Assembly: GCF_040358255.1 (NCBI RefSeq)
Contig: NZ_CP132938.1
Span: 2,976,001-3,040,000, forward strand
DNA from: Tunturibacter gelidoferens
GTDB taxonomy: Bacteria > Acidobacteriota > Terriglobia > Terriglobales > Acidobacteriaceae
Direction of reading: 5' to 3'
Length of the DNA stretch: 64,000 nt
Under the pieces are notes generated by a model. That model searched no databases. It was given only the letters and a program-made list of their open reading frames with translations, and was not told the origin of the DNA. The position numbers and the translations under genes are program-made. Below are positions 39,040 to 47,987 of this stretch, in pieces. How positions within the stretch are numbered: the first letter of the stretch is position 1; every line of letters starts with the position of its first letter.

Positions 39040-41010
39040 TCAGCGTTTGATTCCATCGGTTGATTTTGAGTCGATTGAGATAGGGCCGGTGGTTGCGTCC
39101 TTCATGGTGTTGTTTGAGAGGAAGATGTTGTGTGCGTGGTCTATGACGATTGAGCCACCGAGGTTGGCAATTCCGAGGTTCACAAACGGTAAGCGTGAAA
39201 GATTGGTGTTGGTGAACTGGTTGTTGACTACGACGACATCGTTGGCGCGGGTGATGAACAGGCCGGGCCCGCGGAGATTGGTGAAAGTGTTGCTATCGAG
39301 GACGAGATTGGCGTGTACCGGAACCTGCGAAGTCACGTTGTTTGCGTCGCCCTGCACGGAGATCATCATGGCACCGTAGGCGGCATCGGGATCTGGCAGT
39401 GGTTGAATCTGCGGGATACTGCCGACATTGGAGAAGTGGTTGCCGCGAACGATGACGTTCTGCACGCCGGGACCCTCACTGTCGGGTGCTACGCCGAGGA
39501 TGAGGCCGTGGAGGGTCTGGCCAATGAAGGTATTGTTTTCCAGCAGGCCGAAGGACGACTGAAGCAGGATGCCGCGTGCGCGGTTGTAGAGGTATTTGTT
39601 ATTGCGGATGACGAAGCGCGCACCGACGTGCGAGAGATCCGAGACCCTGGTTGTGCCTGGTGGTGCCTTGTCTTTCAGGTTGATCTGAAGGCCGGAAGGC
39701 GCATGGGAGACGGACTGAAACGGCGTTGTGCCGTGGAAGCCAAGGACGTTGTCGAACCAGCCGATGGGGTCTTCCTTGGCCCAGCCGTAGGGAGCCCAGG
39801 AGCCTTCACCGCCGACGGTCCAGTGAAGGAAGTTCTGGCCTGCTTTGGCGGTGCCGCCGATGGCGCCGTGGATGTTGAGGCCGTCGTCGCCCTGGTAGGC
39901 GAATGTGCTGTCTTCGATGATGATGTCGCCGACGGTGTCGGCGGCGTGCACGGCATCGGCGGCGCTGGAGATGAGCCGTGCGGCGCTGAGGCGGGTGACG
40001 CTGCAATGAGACAGGCGGTAACCATTGCCACCGGAGATCGAGAAGCCCATGAGAGGGCTGGCGTAGACGTTGACCTGCTCGAAGTCGATGTCATGGCCGC
40101 CGACGGAGATGGCGCTCATCCAGGGGGCCGCACCGAAGTGGCGGACGAGAAAGACGTCGCCCACCTGGATGAAGTGGTTGTAGTAGGGGATTTCGAAGGT
40201 CTGGTTGCCGACGAAGCGGGTACCAGTGTTGTTGGTGTACTGCTCCTTGTAGAAGGAGGTCAGGGAGAAGTGTGGGTTGGCGGGGTCCGACTTCGCGTCC
40301 CAGGGCGTGAGGGCGATGATCTGGGTGGAGGACTCGACGTGGTACTGGGGCGCGATGCGGACGCGCAGGGTGTTGGCCTTGTTGTTGATGGAGACGATGG
40401 TGCCGATGGAGGCCATCAGGGTCTTGGGCCAGTCGAGGTTGAAGCGCTTGAAGACGAGCCGCTGGGAGTTCGCGATGCTTACTCCGCCAGACAAAGGCGA
40501 GGCAAAGTTAAGCGTGGAGTCCTGGCCGTCGATGATGAGGTCGTTGGCGCCCTTGATGAGGACGTGCGATGCGCCTGCGTGTGTGGGCGCCACAAAGTTG
40601 TAGGTGGCTTTGGGGAAGACGACCTGAGCGTAGCCGCCGGAGATGGCCTGGGTGATTGCGGTGGCGAAGTAGTCGTTGGGCGTTTGGGCCGGGGCGATGG
40701 GGGCGAGCTTCAGGATTTTGGCTGGGTTGGCCGGGGCGGGGGCTTTGACCAGAACGCGCACTTTGGTTCCGTCGGGGACCTGAAGGTCTTCGACAAAGTC
40801 GTGCGGCGCGGCGGTTTCGGTGTTTTTGCGGGAGATGGCGTCGGAAAATAGCGGGCCGAAGGCGTGGATCTTTTTGACTAGGCCCGGGTCGTAGTCGGCG
40901 AGTGTGTTCCTGGGGGTGCTGGCGGGAGCGACGGTCTGGCTGACAGCGAGTGCGGTGGTAAGGAGTGCAACAGCGAAGGCTGCGACCATCTTCGTGCTGA
41001 ACGGGAGCAT
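39040..41010 (-). CDS. Secreted right-handed parallel beta-helix protein, GH110-like
   Basis: 656 residues from the ATG at 41010, chosen because CCGGAGG lies six bases upstream and a signal peptide follows (MVAAFAVALLTTALAVSQT). The body is a series of beta-helix turns: LIIDGQDSTLNFASP, LVFKRFNLDWPKTL, HDIDFEQVNVYASP, DIIIEDSTFAYQGDDGLNIH, NVIVRGNHFSNV, DVVVVNNQFTNT. The phrase for a short first turn, a 'Dwp' turn and an 'aDg/DDg.ni.g' pair occurs in GH110 alpha-1,3-galactosidases and related beta-helix glycosidases. It probably acts on an extracellular polysaccharide. Substrate not readable. Confidence 0.7.
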   Translation of the reverse strand: MLPFSTKMVAAFAVALLTTALAVSQTVAPASTPRNTLADYDPGLVKKIHAFGPLFSDAISRKNTETAAPHDFVEDLQVPDGTKVRVLVKAPAPANPAKILKLAPIAPAQTPNDYFATAITQAISGGYAQVVFPKATYNFVAPTHAGASHVLIKGANDLIIDGQDSTLNFASPLSGGVSIANSQRLVFKRFNLDWPKTLMASIGTIVSINNKANTLRVRIAPQYHVESSTQIIALTPWDAKSDPANPHFSLTSFYKEQYTNNTGTRFVGNQTFEIPYYNHFIQVGDVFLVRHFGAAPWMSAISVGGHDIDFEQVNVYASPLMGFSISGGNGYRLSHCSVTRLSAARLISSAADAVHAADTVGDIIIEDSTFAYQGDDGLNIHGAIGGTAKAGQNFLHWTVGGEGSWAPYGWAKEDPIGWFDNVLGFHGTTPFQSVSHAPSGLQINLKDKAPPGTTRVSDLSHVGARFVIRNNKYLYNRARGILLQSSFGLLENNTFIGQTLHGLILGVAPDSEGPGVQNVIVRGNHFSNVGSIPQIQPLPDPDAAYGAMMISVQGDANNVTSQVPVHANLVLDSNTFTNLRGPGLFITRANDVVVVNNQFTNTNLSRLPFVNLGIANLGGSIVIDHAHNIFLSNNTMKDATTGPISIDSKSTDGIKR

Positions 41011-41194
41011 TCGTGCCTCCGGAGGTGGGGGAAGAAACGAGACCACGGTATCACGGTGGCCTGCCCGATCTCTGTGAACCAATTTGTTTGTCAGTGTAGG
41101 CATTTCTGAAGGGCATAGCTTTTCCATACTAGATTAGAGGGTCAGTTCTCGGCCGCGAAGTCTGATACAAAACTTCTATTGGAGGATTGGCGCT

Positions 41195-42321
41195 ATGAAG
41201 CTCTTTCGCGCGCTGACCTATGGGATCGTCTCCCTGACGAGCCTGTCCGTTGCCGCCCAGACTCCCCCTGCAAAGCACATCACCGATAGCGTCGTTCCCG
41301 GCGCGGAATGGGTGACAGCCGCACCCGAGTCCGTCGGATATTCAAGCGCCAGGCTGGAGGCCTTGCGTGGCTGGGTGAAGACGCAGGACACGGGTTCCAT
41401 GATGGTCATCGTCCAGGGTCGGGTAATCTTTTCCTACGGCGACGTCAGCCACACCAGCAAGATTGCCTCCGTCCGCAAAAGCGTGCTCAACATGCTCTAT
41501 GGCGCTGACGTCTTCAAAGACCAGATCAAAGACGATGCCCTCAACAAAACTGTTAGGCAACTCGGCCTCGACGATAAGGTGCCGTTTCTGCCAATGGAGG
41601 AGAACGCGACGCTCATAGAACTGATGGGGTCTCGCTCCGGCATTTACATCCCAACGGGCAATGACGGCCAGGCGAAGACCATGCCGCCTCGAGGTTCGGA
41701 GCTTCCCGGCGCCCACTTCATCTGCAACAACTGGGACTTTGATGCGGCGGAACGGCCTTCGAGAAGCTTGCTGGCAGGGACATCTTCAAGGCTCTGCAAG
41801 ATGACCTAGCAAAACCCCTCGGTATGCAGGATTTTGTCCTCGGCCAACAGAAGAAGAATTATGCGCCGGAAAGCGTCCCTCCCGAATTTGCCATGTATCT
41901 TTCGACGCGCGACATGGCCAGACTCGGCCTGCTAATGCTGGACTGCGGTCAATGGAATGGCGAGACCGTGATCTCCTGCGACTGGGCGCGTTACAGCACT
42001 TACGTCGCTACGCAATTCCGAGACATCAATCCGACAGGCTTCCGGAACTATGGCGAACCGGAGCGTTGGGGCTACGGTCTACTCTGGTGGGTCTGGGACG
42101 AACAGATGTTCCTCGGTAATGCATACATCGGATTTATGCAAGGTGCGTATACAGCCGCTGGCACGGGTGGCACGTACATCACTGTGCTCCCCGCGAACGG
42201 AATGGTCGTCGTTCACCAGGTCGATATCGATAAGAACTACCGTGCTTACGTCTCTCCCTCGAGCTACATGGCGATGCTTTCCATGCTTGCGAACTCCTGG
42301 TGCGGCGACGAGTGCAAGTAG
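41195..42321 (+). pseudogene. Serine hydrolase (class C beta-lactamase family) broken by a frameshift
   Basis: The first frame (41195-41809) has a signal peptide (MKLFRALTYGIVSLTSLSVA) and the catalytic SxxK motif in IASVRKSVLNMLYG. It then leaves the family near 41750. A second frame carries on (GGTAFEKLAGRDIFKALQDD, LAKPLGMQDFVLGQQ, YLSTRDMARLGLLMLDCGQW, GYGLLWWVWD) to the stop at 42321. A missing G in the run GATGCGGCGGAACGG explains the break. Intact members are periplasmic esterases or peptidase-like enzymes. As sequenced only a 204-residue truncated product could be made. Confidence 0.8.
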
Positions 42322-42519
42322 GGTCACTACACACCGAACGTCCAAAGTTCGTCCGCTGCATAGATCGATCCTTTTCCCTCAGCGGCAACCCACTTGTACA
42401 CCATGAAACCACCGATTCTGATGCCTAGGCTGTTCCGCTCTTTGGGTAATGAACCAAAGGGTTATCCCGCCGCGGAGCCGGCCATCCGGAGAGATCGTGA
42501 TATTTTGTCTGCACGAGGG

Positions 42520-43536
42520 ATGACAATGCGTTTCAGAAGGCGGGTCTCTTGTTTCATAGCTTTTGCATTGACGCTGTGCCTCGCTATGGCACCCGCCGGG
42601 GTAGCCGCGCAGAACCGGCTAGATTCATCTTCGGAAGTGTGGCTGTCCGGCGTCCCGCCATTCGTGCGTCAGCAGACGTTCCAGGAATCGGATTCCGACT
42701 ATATGGACCTTTTCAAACCGGATGCGCCTTGGTCGAAATCGGCGCAGACGGTCAGTGTGTTCATGATCAACGGCGCTCTTGTCATGCATCAGTCGGACGA
42801 GGAGTTGAAAGCCGTTTTTTCGGATTTGAAAAGACGGAACATCGCACTGGCCATCGAAATGGGACTGTTGTCAGGAAAGGATAGTGCCGGCCAGCAGGTA
42901 TGCGGAGTGGGTGTCGAGGGGTTCGCCGCACCGGACAACGCCAAGGTGGTCGCCAATCGCATTCAAAGAGCTGGCGGCGTGCTGGCCTATGTCGCGATGG
43001 ATGAACCGCTCTGGTGCGCGCATCATTTTTCCGGAAAGAACGCCTGCGGGTGGACGATGGAGGACGTCGCTCGGGATATCGCCCCGCGCGTTGCTGCACT
43101 CCGTGAGAAGTTTTCTGCTGTGCAGATCGGCGACATCGAGCCCGTCGGTACTGCCCAACCTCCTGATTGGGTGGAGGAGATCTCGCAATGGACTCAGGTC
43201 TATCGGAAAGTGGTGGGTGAGCCGCTGAGCTTCTTCCATGCTGACGTGGCATGGAATGGGCCTAGGCAACAACAGTTACCAGCAGTCAAGAGTCGCATTA
43301 TCGCGGCCGGTCTGAAGTTCGGAATTATCTATGACGGCGGCGGGGCAAAGGAGGAAAGCGATGCTGTATGGACTCGAGAAGCAGAACAGCGCTTTCGCAT
43401 GGTTGAATCCAATCCTTCCATGATTCCCGACCACGCGATCATACAAAGCTGGGCTCGATGGCCAAAGAAGATGTTACCGGAGGACCAACCAGGTACGCTC
43501 ACCAATTTGGTTCTCAAATACAGCAACGCGCGCTGA
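42520..43536 (+). CDS. Secreted protein of unknown function, possible TIM-barrel
   Basis: About 338 residues. ATG at 42520 or 42526 starts directly at a signal peptide (RRVSCFIAFALTLCLAMAPA); upstream in-frame codons to 42394 look non-coding. The mature part shows alternating strands and helices with acidic residues at strand ends (NIALAIEMGLLSG, GVLAYVAMDEPLW, SAVQIGDIEPVG, SFFHADVAW, FGIIYDGGG), suggesting a (beta/alpha)8 glycosidase-like fold, but no family is certain. It follows the broken serine hydrolase by 200 bases. Confidence 0.6.
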   Translation: MTMRFRRRVSCFIAFALTLCLAMAPAGVAAQNRLDSSSEVWLSGVPPFVRQQTFQESDSDYMDLFKPDAPWSKSAQTVSVFMINGALVMHQSDEELKAVFSDLKRRNIALAIEMGLLSGKDSAGQQVCGVGVEGFAAPDNAKVVANRIQRAGGVLAYVAMDEPLWCAHHFSGKNACGWTMEDVARDIAPRVAALREKFSAVQIGDIEPVGTAQPPDWVEEISQWTQVYRKVVGEPLSFFHADVAWNGPRQQQLPAVKSRIIAAGLKFGIIYDGGGAKEESDAVWTREAEQRFRMVESNPSMIPDHAIIQSWARWPKKMLPEDQPGTLTNLVLKYSNAR

Positions 43537-43800
43537 GCGCTGACCAACGCTTGCCGGCTGCTTAACGGCCACCAACAGACAGACCCCAAGCGCCGTGTTA
43601 AGGCTCAGGAACAAAGCCTAGACAAGGGAGAGAGAATCTCAGCGGGACGTTCCTTCCCGCACGCCCTCCCCAATGGATCTTGCGTGCGTACGCACGCGTA
43701 TACGGAAGCCATGTACAACCCGCTCCCGCACAGCCCTACCCCACAAAGGCCGGACCAGATCAAAGAGGGTTAGCCAAGTGCGTCCACGAAACGGCTGAGC

Positions 43801-45339
43801 CTATTTGACTGCGCACCATGAAACTTCGGCAGTGTTACGCATTGGGTTCACCGAGTAGAAGCCAAAATCATCAGGGTTGGATGTTGCGACATTTGGAGCC
43901 TCGATAAACGTTATTCGTCCAATCCGAGATAGCGGGCGTCGGTGTCGATGGCCATAAAAGACGAAGGCTTTCGCCTCTGGTCGGTCATCAAGTTGTTTAG
44001 AAATGACATCCGATAGCTTCCTCGATTCGTTGGGGTCATTTCGCAAAAAGATCGCGAGAAACCAGTCGCTTTCATATAATCTATCGGCCCACGCTATAGA
44101 ATGTCTCAAGTCCGAAAGGTGAAATGGAAACGCTAGATCACTATGCTGACGAATCAATGGGTGGTGCATCGTGAAAACCCAATTGTTCACCGATGGGGGC
44201 AATCCGTTCAATAGCTTCCTGGCCCTAACAATCTGCTCCTCGCTAATCTCGCCGATTGCATTATCGCCGACCGTGTCGCTGTGATAAAGGGTGCTAGCAA
44301 AAGAAAGGAAGGCGATACCTCGGTCATAATCCACATACACTAAAGGGAACATATCCCGGAATGAGTAGAGGTAATCGAAGCGCGCGAACTGCCAATTCTG
44401 GCGGCAGGAAGCAAAGCACTGTTGTGTTTCGTGCATTCCCGGTCCCCATAGATCCTTGCATTGCTTGAAGCACTTTTGTTCCTCCTCCGGGGTAATGGTG
44501 GATTTCTTTGGAATCTCCGCGACAAGCTTCGAGAGTGAAATGTTGTTATACGTCTGCAATGACGGGAACAGAAGGGATTGATAAACAATAAAGCGTGACA
44601 AACGTGGCATCTTTTCGATGTCCGTTGTGATCTCGTCGTCCTTTTCTCGCAACTGCTGCTGGGTTGGATCGAGACCGAAAAACTCGTTTAGGTCATGATT
44701 ACCGGGCGTTGCGATCACGCGGGTTCGTGGTAGCCCCTTTGTGAGAATCGAACTGGTGATCTTCCAAGCACTAGGACTTCCCGAGTCTGTGAGATCACCG
44801 GACACGATCAGATAAGCCGCATTGGATCCGTCAATTCGACTTAATAGTGGCGGAAGACGTTCGTTTCCGCGAAGCTTTCCGTCGCGTGTTCTCTGATTTT
44901 CGGTTATGTGAAGGTCGCTAATATGAGCAATTACGGCGTTGTTACTATTGCACGGCGATGGGGTAACAAGCGTCGGGACGAGAAAGGAATCATCCGCCAC
45001 GCGCATTGTTATATCTGCCCAGAGGATCGGGAAAATTGTGAACACAGCACTCGTCAAAAGCATTGCTGCTAATGCGCCAAGACCGAATACATGTTGCCGT
45101 GTCAAGAAACTAGCTCTACGTTTCTGATTGAACCGGATGACAAAAATCAGAAGTGCCAGATAAATACAGTAATAGAGGAAGGATCGACTGGGTGGTATTC
45201 CCAATCGGATCCAGATAAAAATCCACAGTACACGCGATGCGGCGATCAGGGCAGATACCGCTCTCGCCATGAAACTTTCGCGAGCGAATGTTCGACCCGG
45301 AAGATGAATAGACGGATTTTCATCAAACGAGAGAATCAA
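43801..45339 (-). CDS. Membrane-anchored calcineurin-like metallophosphoesterase (main part)
   Basis: 512 residues from a TTG. Two hydrophobic segments (LYYCIYLALLIFVIRF; VFGLGALAAMLLTSAVFTIF) precede the catalytic domain, which carries the full motif set: AHISDLHI, SGDLTDSG, TPGNHDLN, TMHHPL and YGHRHRRP. It should be a two-metal phosphoesterase facing one side of the membrane. An unusual insert holds CFKQC and CFASC (Cys290/294 and 308/312). The frame continues upstream through an in-frame TAG at 45352-45354 into another membrane segment, so this is probably the downstream part of a 600-residue gene disrupted by a nonsense mutation. Confidence 0.75.
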   Translation of the reverse strand: MILSFDENPSIHLPGRTFARESFMARAVSALIAASRVLWIFIWIRLGIPPSRSFLYYCIYLALLIFVIRFNQKRRASFLTRQHVFGLGALAAMLLTSAVFTIFPILWADITMRVADDSFLVPTLVTPSPCNSNNAVIAHISDLHITENQRTRDGKLRGNERLPPLLSRIDGSNAAYLIVSGDLTDSGSPSAWKITSSILTKGLPRTRVIATPGNHDLNEFFGLDPTQQQLREKDDEITTDIEKMPRLSRFIVYQSLLFPSLQTYNNISLSKLVAEIPKKSTITPEEEQKCFKQCKDLWGPGMHETQQCFASCRQNWQFARFDYLYSFRDMFPLVYVDYDRGIAFLSFASTLYHSDTVGDNAIGEISEEQIVRARKLLNGLPPSVNNWVFTMHHPLIRQHSDLAFPFHLSDLRHSIAWADRLYESDWFLAIFLRNDPNESRKLSDVISKQLDDRPEAKAFVFYGHRHRRPLSRIGRITFIEAPNVATSNPDDFGFYSVNPMRNTAEVSWCAVK

Positions 45340-45351
45340 CGCAACGCCGAG

Positions 45352-45600
45352 CTACAGCACTGTACCAAGGGCATAGAGAAACACTCTAGAAAACGCCCAT
45401 CGCTGATAGTAGTCTGTCTGCCTGTCGAGCCAGAAGATTGTTCTCAAGAAAACGATCGGGAAGACGAACCAAAGGAGGGTTAGGAGGACTTGGAGGATCT
45501 TCTCAATGGTTTTCACGACGCGATCCCGGAAATCCCGGATATGATCACCAGTCCCGCCTGGGTTAGCGAAATCTTTTCGAGGCATTCGCGTATCCGTCAA
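45352..45600 (-). pseudogene. N-terminal fragment of the metallophosphoesterase gene, ended by in-frame TAG
   Basis: 82 codons (MTDTRMPRKDFANPGGTGDH ... ) with one long membrane segment (ILQVLLTLLWFVFPIVFL) followed by FSRVFLYALGTVL and TAG. The next codons in the same frame (LGVALILSFDENPS) run straight into the downstream frame without another stop, and the latter begins between membrane segments. A single nonsense change therefore separates the two. Alternatively the TTG downstream is a real reinitiation start and the two pieces are both made. Confidence 0.6.
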
Positions 45601-45844
45601 CTCTGTCGCCAGATCGAAGTTTCGGTTCTATCACGTCTTTTCACAGACCAACAGCGCATCTCAAACGTCCGCTTTCGAAGCCGCGGTACCAGACTCATAC
45701 AACGGAAAGTGCCGCGGTGTCGCTCAAGGATGAGTGACAAGGATCACGCTTGGCTTGTAGAGAGCAATTTAGCATGAGCACTCTTCCGTGGCATACGGAA
45801 ACGCTACGTTTTGTCCACTGCCTGGAGGCGGATGTACAACACAG

Positions 45845-45928
45845 GTCCCCTACTGACATCTCTTCCTTCTGATAACTCGACAAAAACTGCAAACGTTGAT
45901 CCACGATCCGACTCTCTTTCCAGGGCAT
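45845..45928 (-). pseudogene. Relic of an IS481-type transposase N-terminus
   Basis: A minus-strand frame starting MPWKESRIVDQRLQFLSSYQ and continuing KEEMSVGDLC matches the opening of IS481-family transposases (MPWK...RL.F...Y....S...LC, the first helix-turn-helix). It diverges after DLC, and no DDE catalytic domain or terminal inverted repeats were found. The surrounding 45601-46259 holds no intact gene. Confidence 0.6.
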
Positions 45929-46259
45929 ACAACATCGTCGTGCGTTGCCCAAAGCTGAAGAACCGACGCCGTCGCGCTTCGCTGTAAACCATGTCTCCGG
46001 TCTGTTTTGTATCGGAAGTGCTAAGTACGCTAATGGGCTCTGCCCCCCGCGCCCGTCAAGGGGTCTCCCCAATCTTCCGCGCTTCGCTTGTGCAGACCTC
46101 CGCTGCGCTGCGCCCTTTCCACTCCCGCTATCGCTCCGTTCCAAGGGTGGGAGATACCCCTCCCCTTGACGCTTGCTACCCCCGCCTTCGCCAGGTGGCG
46201 TTCGGCATGTACATGCCGCGTTTCAACGCGGACGTGCCAACGCAAAAGCGGGAGGCCAG

Positions 46260-46535
46260 ATGCGAACCACAACACCAGCCACACCGAACCCCTTCCCATG
46301 GCGGCGTTTCGCCAACGTGCGGATGGGCGACTACCTCCTCGGCGAGGACACCGTAGACCTCGCGCAATTGGGCTTTTGCGGCGATACGGTCAAAGTCTCG
46401 TGTCCCACCTGCGGAGAGGTTCTTGGGAATGTTCCCGTGGAATTTCTCTGCGATGGTCTGGAAGACCTCACCACAACCCATATCACCCCCGCACTCGATT
46501 GGCATGACGCGAAACACCATCCGCGTCTTGCATAA
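46260..46535 (+). CDS. Small protein with a zinc-ribbon-like CxxC
   Basis: 91 residues from the ATG at 46260 preceded by GGGAGG. It has VSCPTCGEVLGN with one CxxC, an acidic middle and a His-rich end (WHDAKHHPRLA), so metal binding is possible. It is the first gene of a co-directional set with the ArdC-like, DUF6908-like and ParB genes, a set typical of plasmid or island maintenance regions. Exact function unknown. Confidence 0.55.
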   Translation: MRTTTPATPNPFPWRRFANVRMGDYLLGEDTVDLAQLGFCGDTVKVSCPTCGEVLGNVPVEFLCDGLEDLTTTHITPALDWHDAKHHPRLA

Positions 46536-46569
46536 GCCACCGCTCCATAACCCTAAGGAGGAAGCACCC

Positions 46570-47496
46570 ATGAATACCCCAGCCGCCAACAGCAACCGTC
46601 GCTCCACCACCGAAAACCCGAAAGAACAGCAGCAGCCGCAACAGCCACAGACGGCGAAGGAGATCATCGCCGCCAACGTGAAAGCCCTCATCGAGCAGTT
46701 GGAGGCCGGACACTCCGACGCACTCACCGCCTACCTCAACGCCATGAGCCGTTTCCATCACTACAGCTTCAGCAATGTACTGGAGATTGCTCGGCAGATG
46801 CCCACGGCCACCCGTGTGGCCGGGTTCTGGGCTTGGAAGCAGCTAGGTCGGTCGGTTAAGTCTGGCGAGAAAGGGATTCGCATTCTCGCTCCCATTGTCG
46901 GCATCAAGCGCAAGCTCGCTGCCGAAGCAGAGAAGGACATCACCAAACAGAACACCCGCGTCCTGGTTGGCTTCCGCAGCGCCTACGTCTTCGACGTTTC
47001 GCAGACCGATGGCGTAGACCTGCCCGAACTCGACGGCATCTCCGGCGATGTTGGCGCGAACCGCGACCGTCTTCTTGCTCTGCTTGAGAAGCAGGGAATT
47101 GCACTCACCTATACGGAGAAGATTGCACCCGCACTCGGCATGAGCTACGGAGGACGTATCGCCATCCTGCCCGGACAGTCCAAGGCCGAGGAGTTCTCGA
47201 CGCTGGTACATGAGTTGGCGCATGAGATGTTACACAAGGCCGAACGCCGGACGGCGACCACCAAGGTAGTCCGTGAGACGGAGGCAGAGGCGATTGCATT
47301 TGTGATTGGGAGGGCTGTCGGCCTCGAAACCGGAACCGCCTCGGCGGACTATATCCAGTTGTACCACGGCAATGCGTCGTTGCTGGCCGAGAGCTTGGAG
47401 GTCATCCAGCAGACCTCCGCCATCATCCTCGCCGCATTGGAATCGTTCGCAACCGCAGAGACGATGCCCGATGCAGAACTGGCGAAGGTGGCGTAA
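46570..47496 (+). CDS. ardC: ArdC-like antirestriction protein with zincin motif
   Basis: 308 residues from the ATG at 46570, fixed by AAGGAGG just upstream. A Gln-rich leader is followed by the ArdC N-terminal single-stranded-DNA-binding domain (YLNAMSRFHHYSFSNVLEIA, FWAWKQLGRSVKSGEKGIRI). A metallopeptidase-type C-terminal part follows with the zinc motif HELAHEMLH and a downstream Glu-rich helix (RETEAEAIAFVIG). ArdC-type proteins protect incoming plasmid DNA from restriction. Its place between the small zinc-ribbon gene and ParB supports a mobile-element role. The gene symbol is by family resemblance. Confidence 0.75.
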   Translation: MNTPAANSNRRSTTENPKEQQQPQQPQTAKEIIAANVKALIEQLEAGHSDALTAYLNAMSRFHHYSFSNVLEIARQMPTATRVAGFWAWKQLGRSVKSGEKGIRILAPIVGIKRKLAAEAEKDITKQNTRVLVGFRSAYVFDVSQTDGVDLPELDGISGDVGANRDRLLALLEKQGIALTYTEKIAPALGMSYGGRIAILPGQSKAEEFSTLVHELAHEMLHKAERRTATTKVVRETEAEAIAFVIGRAVGLETGTASADYIQLYHGNASLLAESLEVIQQTSAIILAALESFATAETMPDAELAKVA

Positions 47497-47900
47497 TGCA
47501 AACCATCCTCGACATTCTCAGGAAGGCCGGTGGTTGGCACCTCGGCCTTTATCTCAAGATCGATAACCCGCCCTATATGGAATTGGTCATCGAGGCGATG
47601 GACGAGTCCGGCCCGATGGGACCTCCCACGCTCTCCGTGGCCCATTACGGCGAACAGAATGGCGACCTCATGCGTGACCCGGAGATGTGCTTCGAGCTTG
47701 GTCTCACCGGGGGCGCACATCTGGACGCGTTCTATTGGCGGAACGACTACGTGGCCGTCGAGCAGTGGAGCCGCAATATCGTTCGCGACCGCTACGTCCA
47801 CCTCATCGAGTTGCTTGAGCAGCACCAGCGATTCGCTGCGACGTGGGACATCAACCTTCGCTTGCAAGGCTTCGACCCGCACAAGCACATACGCAGTTAG
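47496..47900 (+). CDS. DUF6908-like protein
   Basis: 134 residues. Its ATG shares one base with the stop of the ArdC-like gene (TAATG), so the two are translationally coupled. Motifs such as KIDNPPYMELVIEAM, SVAHYGEQNGDLMRDPEMCF and FYWRNDYVAVEQW match proteins labelled DUF6908, which are found beside ArdC and ParB genes on plasmids and islands. No catalytic motif is evident. Likely an element-encoded accessory factor. Confidence 0.6.
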   Translation: MQTILDILRKAGGWHLGLYLKIDNPPYMELVIEAMDESGPMGPPTLSVAHYGEQNGDLMRDPEMCFELGLTGGAHLDAFYWRNDYVAVEQWSRNIVRDRYVHLIELLEQHQRFAATWDINLRLQGFDPHKHIRS

Positions 47901-47987
47901 CCCAAGTTCCCCGCCCACCGGAGCGGAGACAGGGAAGCGTGTTCGCTCTACAACCTCACCGCACGACCACGCCCAAAGGAGGGCATC

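Noticed and set aside
39313..40851. A 512-codon plus-strand open frame
   Set aside because: It lies fully opposite the beta-helix gene, is dominated by Gly/Val/Asp from reversed G+C-rich codons, and has no family motifs. It is the mirror of a real gene.
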